A DNA stretch of 64,000 nt. It comes from Skeletonema tropicum. Taxonomy: Eukaryota > Bacillariophyta > Thalassiosirophyceae > Thalassiosirales > Thalassiosiraceae. The stretch spans positions 3,658,001 through 3,722,000 of the forward strand of contig CM074130.1 of the NCBI GenBank assembly GCA_037178625.1, read 5' to 3'. Of this stretch, positions 31,492 through 42,773 are shown piece by piece. The translations under genes and the position numbers were made by a program. Position 1 is the stretch's first letter. Each line of letters begins with the position of its first letter. The notes below the pieces were generated by a model. That model saw only the letters and a list, made by a program, of their open reading frames with translations. It was not told the origin of the DNA and did no database searches.

Positions 31492-33334
31492 GTCGGTGGC
31501 GATACTACACAAGCACATTAGCACTGCCCAGACGGCCACCGTGCGTAGAAGCGATGCCACAGCATCGTAGCTGATTTGATAGGTCCAGTGTGGGCTGGCC
31601 AGCAGCACCAGTCTAACCGTAGCGTATCTATCGTCGTCAATATGCGCCTGAGCCGCTTCTAGTGGCCCATTATAGTCGGTGGCGATACTACGCAAGCACA
31701 TTAGCACTGCCCAGACGGCCACCGTGCGTATAAGCGATGCCACAGCGTTGGGCTGCCAGCAGCACCACGTTCAACCGTAGCGTATGTATCGTCGTCAATA
31801 TGCGCCTGAGCCGCTTCTAGTGGCCCATTAAAGTCGGTGGCGATACTACGCAAGCACATTCGCACTGTCCAGTCGAAAGGCGTGCGTGGAAGCGAAGCCA
31901 CAGCCTTATAGCTGAATTGAGAGTTCCAGTGTGGGCTTGCCAGAAGGGTTACAATTTACCTCATCGTATCTATCGTCGTCAATATGCGCCTGAGCCGCTT
32001 CTAGTGGCCCATTATAGTCGGTGGCGATACTACGCAAGCACATTAGCACTGCCTAGACGGCCACCGTGAGTACAAGCGATGCCACAGCCTTGTAGCTGAT
32101 TGAAGAGGTCCAGTGTGGCTTCAGTACGTGGACTGGCCAGCAGTGTTACAATTCACCTCATCGTATCTATCGTCGTCAATATGCGCCTGAGCCGCTTCTA
32201 GTGGCCCATTATAGTCGTTGGCGATACTACGCAAGCACATTAGCACTGCTCAGACGGCCACCGTGCGTAGAAGCGATGCCACAGCGTCGTAGCTGATTTG
32301 ATAGGTCCAGTGTGGGCTGGCCAGCAGCACCACGTCCAACCGTAGCGTATCTATCGTCGTCAATATGCGCCTGAGCCGCTTCTAGTGGCCCATTAAAGTC
32401 GGTGGCGATACTACGCAAGCACATTAGCACTGCCCAGACGGCCACCGTGCGTGGAAGCGATGCCACAGCGTCGTAGCTGATTTGAGAGTTCCAGTGTGGG
32501 CTGGCCAGCAGTGTTACAATTCACCTCATCGTATCTATCGTCGTCAATATGCGCCTGAGCCGCTTCTAGTGGCCCATTATAGTCGGTGGCGATACTACTC
32601 AAGCACATTAGCACTGCCCATACGGACAGCGTGTGGGGAAGCGATGCTACAACGTCATAGCTGATTTGAGAGGTCCAGTGTGGGCTGGCCAGCAGTACCA
32701 CGTTCAACCGTAGCGTATCTATCGTCGTCAATATGCGCCTGAGCCGCTTCTAGTGGCCCATTATAGTCGGTGGCGATACTACACAAGCACATTAGCACTG
32801 CCCAGACGGCCGCCGTGCGTAGAAGCGATGCCACAGCATCGTAGCTGATTTGATAGGTCCAGTGTGGGCTGGCCAGCAGCACCAGTCTAACCGTAGCGTA
32901 TCTATCGTCGTCAATATGCGCCTGAGCCGCTTCTAGTGGCCCATTATAGTCGGTGGCGATACTACGCAAGCACATTAGCACTGCCCAGACGGCCACCGTG
33001 CGTAGAAGCGATGCCACAACCTTGTAGCTAATTTGAGAGTTCCAGTGTGGGCTGGCCAGCAGTACCACGTCCAACCGTAGCGTATGTATCGTCGTCAATA
33101 TGCGCCTGAGCCGCTTCTAGTGGCCCATTATAGTCGGTGGCGATACTACGCAAGCACATTAGCACTGCCCAGATGGACAGCGTGCGTGGAAGCGATGCCA
33201 CAGCCTTGTAGCTAATTTGAGAGGTCCAGTGTGGGCTCGCCAGCAGCACCACGTCCAACGGTAGCGTATGTATCGTCGTCAATATGCGCCTGAGCTGCTT
33301 CTAGTGGCCCATTATAGTCGGTGGCGATACTTTA

Positions 33335-33881
33335 TAAACACATTTTTGCTAGTAGACAACTGTCAATACTTATATGGCCTGATGAGGTCTAGTGTTATCT
33401 GGTGGCCAGCGTTACAAACCTCATCGTATCTATCGTCCTCTATTTTTGCACGAGTTGCCTCAGTTTCCTTGGTTGCGATACTACACAATAACTTAGCGCT
33501 GTTCATATTCATTGGTTTGGATTGCAGTGGGAAGTCGAACGTATTCATTGTTTCGGATTGCAGTGGGAAGTCTGACGTACGACAACGTATCCGAAAATTT
33601 TCTCCAATTTCGCGTTTTGAATCGGTGGTATGGTGGATGATGTTTCGCGCAATTTGGTTTTTTGGAGGAGGGGTCGAGGGGCAAGGGGGGGAGCGCGCAG
33701 CAAAACCCCATCACATTTCACCACTTCTTTTCTGTCTGGATTTTGAAATTTTTGGTCCATACCTTTCGGTCAATACCTCTCGCTCGCTCGATGATATCAT
33801 CGAGCTTATGGCTTATGCTTAGACCAACCCTTGTCAGTATCAATACATTGTTTTCGTCAGGAGTGGATGGATGAGTTCAAT
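33335..33881. repeat. degenerate satellite edge and pyridoxal kinase upstream region
   Basis: Between 33390 and 33490 the satellite words survive in decayed form (TCTAGTGTTATCTGGTGGCCAGCG, ACCTCATCGTATCTATCGTC, GTTGCGATACTACACAA). A 42-bp unit, GGATTGCAGTGGGAAGTCGAACGTATTCATTGTTTC and its next copy, is repeated about twice at 33518-33580. The remainder up to 33881 should hold the kinase promoter; no other gene is seen. Confidence 0.6.
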
Positions 33882-34164
33882 ATGTCGCGTGTTCTTTCGA
33901 TCCAATCTCATGTGGTATCGGGCTGTAAGTTATTTCTCCTATACAGTCGTCGTACGGTTATTTTGACACACGCTTATTTTGACATTACAGTTATTTTGAC
34001 ACAGCAGCAGAGAACACTACCTTCTCTTATCGCTGGCTTCCCCGCTTCTCCCGAGGAGGGAGAAGAGGCAGCTCAGCCACACAAACCACCATGACCATGA
34101 CCATGACATTACCATACACAATACTTACACAATACAGCGAGACAAATTAATAAAGTAAACGACA

Positions 34165-34500
34165 ATGAGTGCTGCTAGATGTGCTGCGGGCGATTATTGC
34201 GACATGGAAGGCCTCCCCTTGCCGCCTGAAGGCAGCAGGGATTCGAGACACTTTTGTCTTCGTTGCGGACATCAGAAGCATGCGCCGTGTGGGCACCAAT
34301 TTGATGATTTGCGAGGTAACGAAGAAGAATACAAAGATATCCTTGATGTCATTGCGCCTAAAAAGGATGGTGATCGACCTAATCCTAAGCCAGCGGGGAA
34401 AAAAGGTCCGCAACTTGAAATTTGTTTTAACTCCTTCCGGCAGCTCAGCTCGGGAGAGCAAAAGCTTCTCCTGTCTGAAAAGACATTGAACCGCGTCTGA
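34165..34500 (+). CDS. Cys/His-rich protein carried by the TA-flanked element (CAAG family)
   Basis: A 111-aa ORF with ATG at 34165. The first 50 residues give C-AAG-x2-C ... H-x-C-L-x-C-x5-H-x2-C, the same spacing logic as the ORF at 15435-16025. A basic linker (PKPAGKKG) follows, then FNSFRQLSSGEQKLLLSEK. The last block resembles FNSFGHLRSRNVELIMVL in the second ORF of this element. It may be one exon of a larger gene that includes 34673-35275. Function unknown. Confidence 0.55.
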   Translation: MSAARCAAGDYCDMEGLPLPPEGSRDSRHFCLRCGHQKHAPCGHQFDDLRGNEEEYKDILDVIAPKKDGDRPNPKPAGKKGPQLEICFNSFRQLSSGEQKLLLSEKTLNRV

Positions 34501-34672
34501 AAAAGACGTTCACTTCTCCGTTCATTTCATTTTTCTCCGTTCACCACTATACAAAAGATTCATTAGAACAGCCCGCTCCTGGGGCTGTCTCACGTTGACA
34601 CTTGCCGATGAAGGTCTAACCGAAACGAGTTCATTACTCTACTCGTTCAAGTAATTAACGTCCTAATCTAAG

Positions 34673-35275
34673 TTGAAAAATATTGTATCATCACTTTCAA
34701 ATCATGCAGCACAAGTGAAGCAACTTTCCATCGAAGTTGACGGATTTGAGGAAGAAATCTTTGCTGAGGTCTTTGGTGAGGACTTTGCGCAGGATTTAAG
34801 TGATTTGTCAAACATTTTCTTGTCAAAGTGTCGCCTTTTCGAAGCGAAAAAGTTGGAGAAGAAGCTTGCAGGCAATAAGTTGCGACAACCGAATGTGGCG
34901 CCATACTTTAGGGTTCAGAAAGCTGCATCCAAGCCTTACTCACGGCACGACAATGCGTATTGGTTATTGGATCAATGTAAAAAGCATATCAAAGATTCGT
35001 CCGAGACACCATTGCTGCTTGCAGAGGCAGCATTAGACGCAATCAAGAAACTCCGTGAGAATGAGAATGCGGGTTCAGAGGAGGACGACGAGAATGACGA
35101 CGAGGATGATGATGCAGATGCACGGTACAATATCTTCTTCAATTCATTTGGTCATCTACGCTCTCGTAACGTCGAATTGATTATGGTCTTAAACAGCAAA
35201 TCTGATGAATTGGTGAAAGATTTATCGTTGACTCTGGAACAACTGAAATTGACGTGGGAGCATGAAGACTTCTAA
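34673..35275 (+). CDS. acidic helical protein or exon of the TA-flanked element
   Basis: A 200-codon open frame without an ATG near its start; the first ATG is close to its end (35184), so it is more likely an exon. CTAATCTAAG just before 34673 could serve as an acceptor; no convincing donor was found between 34400 and 34620. The product is helical, with an acidic run (EEDDENDDEDDDADA, about residues 137-151) and the FNSF block shared with the preceding ORF. No recognised domain. Confidence 0.4.
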   Translation: MKNIVSSLSNHAAQVKQLSIEVDGFEEEIFAEVFGEDFAQDLSDLSNIFLSKCRLFEAKKLEKKLAGNKLRQPNVAPYFRVQKAASKPYSRHDNAYWLLDQCKKHIKDSSETPLLLAEAALDAIKKLRENENAGSEEDDENDDEDDDADARYNIFFNSFGHLRSRNVELIMVLNSKSDELVKDLSLTLEQLKLTWEHEDF

Positions 35276-36666
35276 ATATGTAAGCAACCTTGCTTTGTCT
35301 CCTCCTTTGTCTGAAACCTATGTACATACCTATGTACTGGTATTTAAGCTTATGTACCGATGCCTATTTACTTGCTACACAGATGTTTTGACAAGTACGG
35401 TTATTTTGACACGCTGAGCCAGAACACAGTGTGTCAAAATAACTGTACGACGACTGTACTATCAAGGAGTGATGTCTGACGCATTTTGATGAAACAATAC
35501 TTTTTTCTTCAGTATTGTCCAATGTAGTCTATTGCAAGACGTTATCGGTACGTGCTCAGGCTATTTTCTGCTCTACTAACAAAACTTTCTGTTTTCAGAT
35601 GTTGGTAACAAAGCAGCAGCGTTCCCGCTTCAATTGTTAGGCTTTGATGTTGATGTGATCAACTCAGTTCAATTCTCAAATCACACCGGATATGGTTCAT
35701 GGGAAGGAGAAGTGCTACAGGGAGACATGCTATTAAAGCTTGCAGATGGAATGGACAAAAATGGGCTGCTATCGGATGATACAGGACATATCCTCACTGG
35801 TTATATCGGATCGGAATCATTCCTTCGGGCTGTCGTAACAATCGTTCGCAAGATAAAAGCGGTCAATCCACAAGTCCGATATGTATGTGATCCGGTTTTA
35901 GGTGATATTGGCAGGTTTTATGTCCCTCAGCAGTTGGTGCAGGTATATAAAGATGAGATAATACCCCTTGCAGATGTACTGACACCAAATCAGTTTGAAG
36001 TAGAGCAACTAACTGGAGTCAGAATAGAGACCATAGAGCATGCGCAAAGAGCATGTTGCATACTTCACGATGTAGGTGTACCAGTTGGTGCTAATAACAA
36101 GCATCGTCTTTCCTGCTAGTACCCAACAAAGTCAAGATTCTATGGCAATGTTTGCATCAGAACGCTTTCATGGAATAGAAACCGAATCATACAAAGACGA
36201 ACAGCAAATCTTGTACGTACCAAAACTGCCCGGCCAATTCACAGGCACTGGGGATATTGTTGCTGCTCTGTGGCTCGCTTTGACTGCCAATAGCAGCGCA
36301 TCATCATCGTTGGGCCAAAAATTGGAGCAATTAGCTGGAACTATGAATGCAATTGTAGGAAGAACTTACAGAGCTTCGCTTGAAAAACTCGAGAAGCAAG
36401 GGATAAATTCATTAGAAGAACCGAAAGATGAAGCAACAAGAAAGAAGATCGTTCGGTCGCGTGAAATGCAACTCATACGAAGTGCCAATGACATTTTGAA
36501 TCCTCCACTCAGATTTAAGGCTACGAAAATCAGTGAAAGATGAAGTGTTTGAATTATAGCTTAAATAATATTATGTATGATATAAAGAAAAACACACATG
36601 ACGGGATGACTCTTAAGCGTGTCATCCCTTGCGTTAGACGTGTATATACTTGCATAGCTTACACTT

Positions 36667-39600
36667 CTAGCTGCCCAAAGGTTCGGAAACGGAAAGATTG
36701 ATATCATCTATGTCCATCGCAGCCTCCTCAAGAGTCGGCAGAGCGCTCACACTAAGTGAAGATAAGGTACCCGGTAGACAAGCAGATAATGCAGGTGATG
36801 GTTGTTGAATAGGTGCCGTCGTAATATGTGACACCTTTTCCTTCAGTGCTTGTTGTGAGACAGGAGCGCGAGTTATACCCTGCATACTTTGGACAGGTGC
36901 ATTAGCAGCGGAAGAGATAGCCGAAGATGCAACTTTGTTTGAAACTGGTTGTGATCGCGCCAATTGTGTAGTAGCGGAAGTGATAGACTTCTTTTGAGCT
37001 GTAACTGAAGCAGGTTGCCGAGCAATATGCGACGAGTTTGTAGGTGCTAGAGTTGCCATCTGTTGCCTTTTTGCTGCAGCCGCAGCTGCCAGGGCTTTTG
37101 TCCTTTCTCTAAATTTCTCTCTACGATGTCGATTGAGACCAGCCAATGCCAGAAGGTTGGACGGCAGAGTCTCCGGGCAGCAAATGGAACACTGCTTTCC
37201 TTTTTCACACGAAACAAGATGATAGAGAAGATGTTTTACCTTCCGACACCATGGAAAAGGACATACATCACCATTGGACAACAAGCCCGTGCAGTCTCGA
37301 ACATGAAGCATTAGATATTTTGTACTGTGACATACATTTCGATGTTTGGGACACTGATGCCTGCAAAAATTACATGAAAAATTAATCAGTTTGTGGGCAC
37401 TGAAAATGTTCACAGTGTGATGATTCATATACGATTACTTACCTTCCTGGACAGGTCGACGCGTGCTCAATTAGAACGAGGAGTCGTCTTGCCTGATCGT
37501 CGCTCAACTTATCTCCTTTGTATTCAAAGCCAAACTCCTCCTTTTCGATTTTTTCTTCCCGCGTGACGGAATCAGCGTCATCAAGGTCTATTTCTTCCTC
37601 CTCATCACTGCTTTCGTCATACTTTCCACCGCCACCTTCTCCATCACTCTCATCCGTAAGACTTACATCAGAATCAGAATACGATCTTAGTATAGGTGGA
37701 GCGGGTCGTGAAAGATATGAACCATGCTGATAAGGAATGAGACTACTCGCAGGTGCTTGGTGATGATCTGTTGTATCCACCGAACTCATTTTGTTCCCAT
37801 CGTCCATGTGAGCTAGCAGAGCTGGATGATACTCAATTGCATTCGCAGGAGCCGAAATATCAAGTCTCGGGATCTGCACTTTTCCACACTTAGGACATTC
37901 TTGGCTAGTCAATACCCACCACGGGTTGACGTCGCTATTGGAGGGATAACCTTCGTTACACATCGAACAAACATATTCTACTGTTCGTGGCCCATGAAAA
38001 CCATTCTGCTTTGGTGCCATATTGACACTGTTAACCACAGTACCAGGAATAGAAGATGCATTAACCGAGGATGGCACAGACGACTGTCCAGCAGACGAAG
38101 GATGCATGCGATGAGGTTGTTGTATCGACGAAGAATAGTTATCTCGTCCTTCTAATCGTTGACGTCGGCGCTTTCTACGACGCTTGTGTTGCCTCCACCT
38201 TGCTTCTTTGAATCGAAGGTTTGAAACTTGTCCAGCAGATAGAGAAGGATCATCATAGTTTGGCGGTATATGAGGTTTCTTTGGTTTTGCGACAGGAGGT
38301 GGAGGTGCCTTCAATTGGGCGACCGGTTGAGGAATGGCTACGGCCTGAGCTCGAGCAGCAAGCGTTGCAGGTCCCTCCGGAGGACTCTTAAGCATAGTCG
38401 AAGGTATTGGGACATGTTTCGATACATTCAAAGCTGGCGTAGTCGTCGGTTGCGCGACGCCGGTCCCTAGTGCGACACGAGCAGCACTTTCTTCCAAACG
38501 TTTCATCCGCTTCCTTTCTTCCTCCGCCAATGAAGAAGCCTTCGCAGCGCCATCATCAATTAGACCAGGGTGAACTCCAGCGACAGCATTGACAGATGAT
38601 GAAACTTGCGATGACCCAGGAGCAATACCAGCGTACAAAATACGACGTTTGTTGGGTGTTGCTGCTGCTGCCGCCGCAGTTTCAGGTATAGGGGATGGCC
38701 CCTTCGCTGCTGATGCACCCGCTCCCAATGTTTTCCCATGCAATCGTGCTGTAAGTGAAGATCCCGCTTGTGCAATTGGCTTTCCAAATTGAGAAGGTGT
38801 CGGCTTTTGTTGTGGTGGTGGTTGTTGTTGTTGGTACAACCTCTCCTTTGCCTTTCGCTTTGCCTCAGCATCAGCAAAGGATGAGCCAGTTCCTGCCGCC
38901 GGTGCGCCAGGTTTTACAGGAGCCGTCGCTGGATTTCGTGTTGCTCCCTTTTGAGCTGCGAGTTGTCGAGTTAGACGAACCTTCACGGGTAACAGATTTG
39001 CAAGGATGTGCTCCTCCAAGCGTTGTACAGATTCTTCTTTCTCTTTCTCCGGAGGAAGATGTGATAATGATGCTTCTGCCGCAGTGAACTCGGCCGTTGG
39101 TAAAGATACTTGTTTCTGCAACGATGCATCTGATGATTTCTCTTCTCCTTCACCCTCTTTGATTGAAGACGCAGAGTTACGTTTTTTCTCCATTTCACAA
39201 CCCTCTGAGACCTGTCGTATCGTATCTTCCAAATGTAAAATGAATCCATGCAATTTTTCTCTACGTTCCTTAGAACCAGCAGCCTCTGGTTTTTGCTGTT
39301 GCATTTTTGCCGAGGCTGCAGGTGCACCCAGTAACTGACGTTCTAACTTTCTGAATTCAACAAGCATGTAATCTAATTCCGACCCATATTTCCTCTGAAG
39401 ATGATAAAATGTCAGAGCTTTCAGAGGAGGTGGTGGCGAAGATGATTTTGGTGGAGGTTTGGCTGCTGTTGATGGCATGTTTGTTTTATTTGCTGTCCCT
39501 ATAGATGCTGGTTGAGTTTGCGGTGCAACCTTAGCGTCTTTGGCCACAGCCGCCATTGCGGCCGCCCCCGCTGATAAGGGTGCCTTTGCAAGAGGTTTCT

Positions 39601-39874
39601 TGGCTTGGCTTGTCGAAGAAGCCTCACCTTCCTCATTTTTTATTGGCGGTATTTCCGATTTGGTCGACTGCATAGGTACTTCAGCAACACTTTGTTTCTC
39701 AACCTGTGTTGCAGCAACGCTTTGTTTCTCAACCTCCTTTGCCAAAGCTATTTGCTCCGAGGACGAGCCAGCTGAATCCTCCTCCGGTTTTAAAGACGGT
39801 TCTGATGTCTGACTGATCTCACTATTTCCCCGCTTCCTCGAACTTCGCCTCAAATTGTTGCTTGCTGTTACCAT
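36667..39874 (-). CDS. large TAZ zinc-finger protein
   Basis: Two exons, 37443-39874 and 36667-37360 (GT-AG intron of 82 nt), giving 1041 aa. The intron splits the TAZ domain: exon 1 ends LLVLIEHASTCPGR and exon 2 continues HQCPKHRNVCHS, LMLHVRDCTG, VCPFPWCRKVKHLLYHLVSC and CSICCP, the H-C4/C-rich pattern of CBP/p300 TAZ fingers. A second zinc-ribbon-like motif (VCSMCNEGYP ... CPKCGKVQIP) lies near residues 655-690. The rest is low-complexity and Ala/Pro/Ser/Gln-rich. No histone acetyltransferase or bromodomain is visible. A role as transcriptional adaptor is inferred. Confidence 0.8.
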
Positions 39875-40240
39875 CTTTTACTCCTAGTACAATATGGCAA
39901 ACTAATAATTCCGGAACAAGCATGGTGATAGTGCCGTTAATCTCGGCGGACAACATCTGTTTGATAGCAACAGTTGACGTTGCGTTACGCGTTACGTACC
40001 ATTGCAGGAGCGCAGCAGACACCGGGAAGTGCGTAGGTGATGCAAAAAGTCTCATCTTTCGAGTAATCCCAATAAGCTACCCATTACACGTTGAAGCTTG
40101 ATTTGAGACATAGGTACATGCGAGACCTTTTGCAAGAAAGGACGTGAACAAGGAAAGCGATAAATCTGCAATCAAGAAACTTTACTTAAGTACGGGAATT
40201 TCAAAGAGATTGCACTGTAACACCTCTAACTTAATTTAAG
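39875..40240. other. intergenic, nothing coding seen
   Basis: A 366-bp gap upstream of the TAZ gene and downstream of the EXO84-like gene. Apart from a TTACGCGTTACGTACC stretch near 39986, no motif stands out. Confidence 0.4.
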
Positions 40241-42773
40241 CTAACCCGTTCTTTCCTGAGTTGCAGTCCATTCAAATGCAAGAGCTTTCCACCGTGGATC
40301 TAGTAACGCTGCAATCTCTGCTTCACATCCTTTCAATCTCGGTCGCAGATTCTCTGCCAGCTTGGGCGTTAAAGGGAGCCCAATTGAGTCCAAGTGTTCC
40401 GAAGCAAATGAAAATGCCTGTTCGACACATTTGGCCGCTACCTCTATCGAATGCTGCACAATATTGAAGAGAGTGTGTTAGAATATCTTGGCGTATCAAT
40501 CGAAAGCGAAACAGAGCATACTAAAACAGTTCACATAGGCCTACCTCTCTTTCTTTTGCGAGGGAGATTTTCTTCTGTGGACTATCAGCCTGGTTTCGCA
40601 ATCCAGGAGGAGATAAAGCGAGACCTGATAGAAGACGTGAGCTTCCAAATACATTTGTGAATTTTGCCAATTCTGAATCACACCAAAGCACAACGGCAGC
40701 TAAAGCCCCCGAAGGAACTCGTCTCCCTCCTCCACCAATACCACTGCTTGAATTTATTGAGGTGTTGTCGTCATTCCCACTACTTTTGTCTGCATCGGAA
40801 TCCATGAATAAGTCCAAAAATCCTTCAACTGCCATTGCAAGGGAAGAAAAGAAGCTAGAACTGAGCTGTGCAGCGTAAATAACTGCATCCATTCCAACGG
40901 GACTAGAAATCGGTCTTTCGTGAAGGCATTCAGACAGCAATAGACTTCTCCTTGCCGCATATGCAGTTGCTGCCTCTTGGTGCCTTCCCAATTTGACCAA
41001 TAAATGCAAAGCCACAGCATCATCATTCAAGCATACCGGAGACACGAGTGGTGCTAAGGTAGACAGTGGATCGGCACGCTCACGTTTGGCAGACGCCTTC
41101 AATGCCTCATTTTTTCGCCTTAAGTTTTCAGCCAACCTCTTCGCCATGCGGTCCATGAGGGCATCTAACTGGAGATTTGTTCGCTGAAGAAGTGCCTGCT
41201 GTTTTTTGTGCAGTTTCTTTCCACTGCCCCCAGCGGACTGCGAAGAGTTCGAACGTTGAAGTGATGACGGGACGTTTACAACAGGAGACCCATGTTGTTC
41301 GTGCCCCCCCAGAATTTCCGCAATATCATTTTTGCCCTTGAGTATGAGCGCTGTGGCATCACTATAACGAGACTCCTTAATGAACGCAGACGCTTCTTCG
41401 GTTACGTCGCTGATATACGCTGGGATTTCAACGTAGGTGGAATTCGAGGGTATCGTTGGTTCACCTTCATCAATAGGAGCAATTCCTGCAGCTCCGGGCG
41501 GCTTTCGAAGCTGTTCTATCCTATTCGGTCTACGATTGCCTCTTGTGGGTATCCGAGAATTACCTTTGCTCGAGCTCTCCTCTGACGAGGAGGAGCCTAC
41601 GCTAGAATCGTCTCTACCAGCATCCTGAAATGCCTTTTCTTCGTCGCTGAGATAACCATACTCATCATCACCAGCCACTTCGTCCATCTCTTCCAATCCG
41701 GTTCCAAAGTCTATATTCTTCATACTCATCAATACCTCTTGCTGTCTTTCTACTAAAGTTCGTATCCACGCCACTTCTCTTCCCATAGTAGACATTTCTC
41801 TTGACGCTTCAACAAAGTATTCGTACTGCTCAAGGACAGCGCCCCTCAACCCATTCTTAATCACATCCATCCACTTTTCCAACTTCTCACATTCTCCAGG
41901 TAATTCTCTAGCTGAGTTTTTGCGAAGGTATTCATGTAACCATTTCTCCTCTTGAAATCCATGTGTTCCGAATTGATCAATCGCCGCGTCCAAATCAGCA
42001 TTGCCACTCGAAGCAGGCCCATCTGTTTGAGGCTTTTGTAGTCCCCACTGTTTCTGCTTCTTGTTGCTGCGTGATATTCCAGATCCAGATAAGTTATTCT
42101 TCGAACCCTTATCATAATAACCATCAATATCTTCTCCTGCACTCATCAAACGGCTCCCAGCAATCCCCCCCGGACGGACTAATGTTTTCTTGTTCCCAAC
42201 ATCACACCGCAACCGAATGGCGCTTGCCCACGACTCTCTAAGTCCCAGACTATCCAGCACAATATAACATGTGTTTTTACTCGCGTCATTTGATTTGACA
42301 TGGATTGCCATTTCATATCCGGCACGTGCCCCCGTATGCGCATGTTCACGAAAGACCCTACGCCCTCCCGGTGGAAACTCGACAGAGCAACCCGCCAGAG
42401 GAATACACGCAATTTTACCGCCCGACGAATTGCCAGAATCATTATCACTTTTGTCCTTGTTTGGTGATAGAAAGATGTACCCTCCCCTTATATGCGCAGA
42501 CCGTCTCGGAAAGACAATGCCACTCCCATCATCATCTTTCGCCTCCTCTTCATTCCCCACACCTGGAGCCTCGCAATGCATCACTAAGCAATCTTTCGGA
42601 GGATCGGGCATGTTGGTATAATCCATGACGCGCTCAACATCGTTGACATTTTGAAATGGTCGGATCTCCTCCTCTGATCCTCTCGTGACGCCGATGCGAG
42701 GTAAAAATAGAGGGATGTGGGAAGGGGCGATTGGATCGAGGACGTGGATGACACGCTCTTCGATTGAACTCAT
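40241..42773 (-). CDS. exocyst subunit EXO84-like protein with N-terminal PH-like domain
   Basis: Two exons, 40545-42773 and 40241-40453 (GT-AG intron of 91 nt, phase 0), giving 813 aa. The ATG at 42773 (MSSIEERV) is preferred to the upstream frame. A PH-like region spans about residues 100-235 (YIFLSPNKD ... VLDSLGLRESWASAIRLRCD). It is followed by a Vps51/Exo84-type coil (LRGAVLEQYEYFVEASREMS ... WIRTLVERQQEVL, about 330-395), an EXO84-type helical segment (AFIKESRYSDATALILKG, LLVKLGRHQEAATAYAARRS) and a C-terminal helical domain. Exocyst tethers secretory vesicles to the plasma membrane. The assignment rests on pattern, not on strong motifs. Confidence 0.6.

Larger units (their letters stand above)
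25850..33334. repeat. 7.5 kb satellite array, about 42 monomers (mean spacing about 181 bp)
   Basis: The core GAGCCGCTTCTAGTGGCCC recurs about 42 times between 25875 and 33310, always in one orientation, at spacings of about 136-199 bp. Monomers combine modules: a constant core (ATCGTCGTCAATATGCGCCTGAG...), a GCGATACTACGCAAGCACATTAGCACTGCC block, a variable CCACCGTGCGTAGAAGCGATGCC block, and alternative linkers (CCAGCAGCACCACGTCCAACCGTAGCG versus CCAGCAGTGTTACAATTCACCTCATC). Short ORFs appear on both strands in every monomer, but monomer length is not a multiple of three and frames are not kept, so coding is unlikely. Monomers decay at both edges. Confidence 0.93.
33944..35456. mobile_element. 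TA-flanked TIR element carrying Cys-rich ORFs, inside an intron
   Basis: A 1513-bp element starts CAGTCGTCGTAC and ends with the inverse; the TIR is 28 bp with one mismatch, flanked by TA at 33942-33943 and 35457-35458. CAGT termini and a TA duplication fit the Tc1/mariner/pogo group. The 13-bp word GTTATTTTGACAC recurs at 33956, 33991 (and a variant at 33974) on the left, and at 35399 and inverted at 35430 on the right, as expected for binding sites. It holds two ORFs (34165-34500, 34673-35275) but no recognisable DDE transposase. Confidence 0.88.
33882..36543 (+). pseudogene. PDXK: pyridoxal kinase, transposon in intron 1 and one-base frameshift
   Basis: Exon 1 (33882-33924) encodes MSRVLSIQSHVVSG; exon 2 (35599-36543) resumes YVGNKAAAFPLQLLGFD, as in PdxK/PDXK. 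The intron (33925-35598, 1674 nt, GT-AG) contains a whole 1513-bp transposon. Further family blocks are NSVQFSNHTGY, GYIGS, YVCDPVLGD, LTPNQFEVEQLTG and the ATP-site GTGDIVAALW. Around 36087 one extra G (GTTGGTGC) throws the frame into an early TAG at 36117-36119; the other frame continues correctly to 36543. Removing one base gives 328 codons, close to the usual 310-330. It could be a dying allele or a sequence error; if intact it phosphorylates vitamin B6. Confidence 0.85.

Noticed and set aside
25850..33334. Dozens of ORFs of 60-180 codons on both strands of the satellite, with recurring peptide words
   Set aside because: They repeat only because the DNA repeats; monomer lengths are not multiples of three, frames shift between monomers, and none has a stable start.
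25850..33334. CRISPR array
   Set aside because: Monomers are about 181 bp with no short unique spacers, there are no cas genes, and the genome is eukaryotic.
36076..36119. Programmed ribosomal frameshift in pyridoxal kinase
   Set aside because: No slippery heptamer or downstream structure is visible at GTTGGTGC; a simple extra base explains it better.
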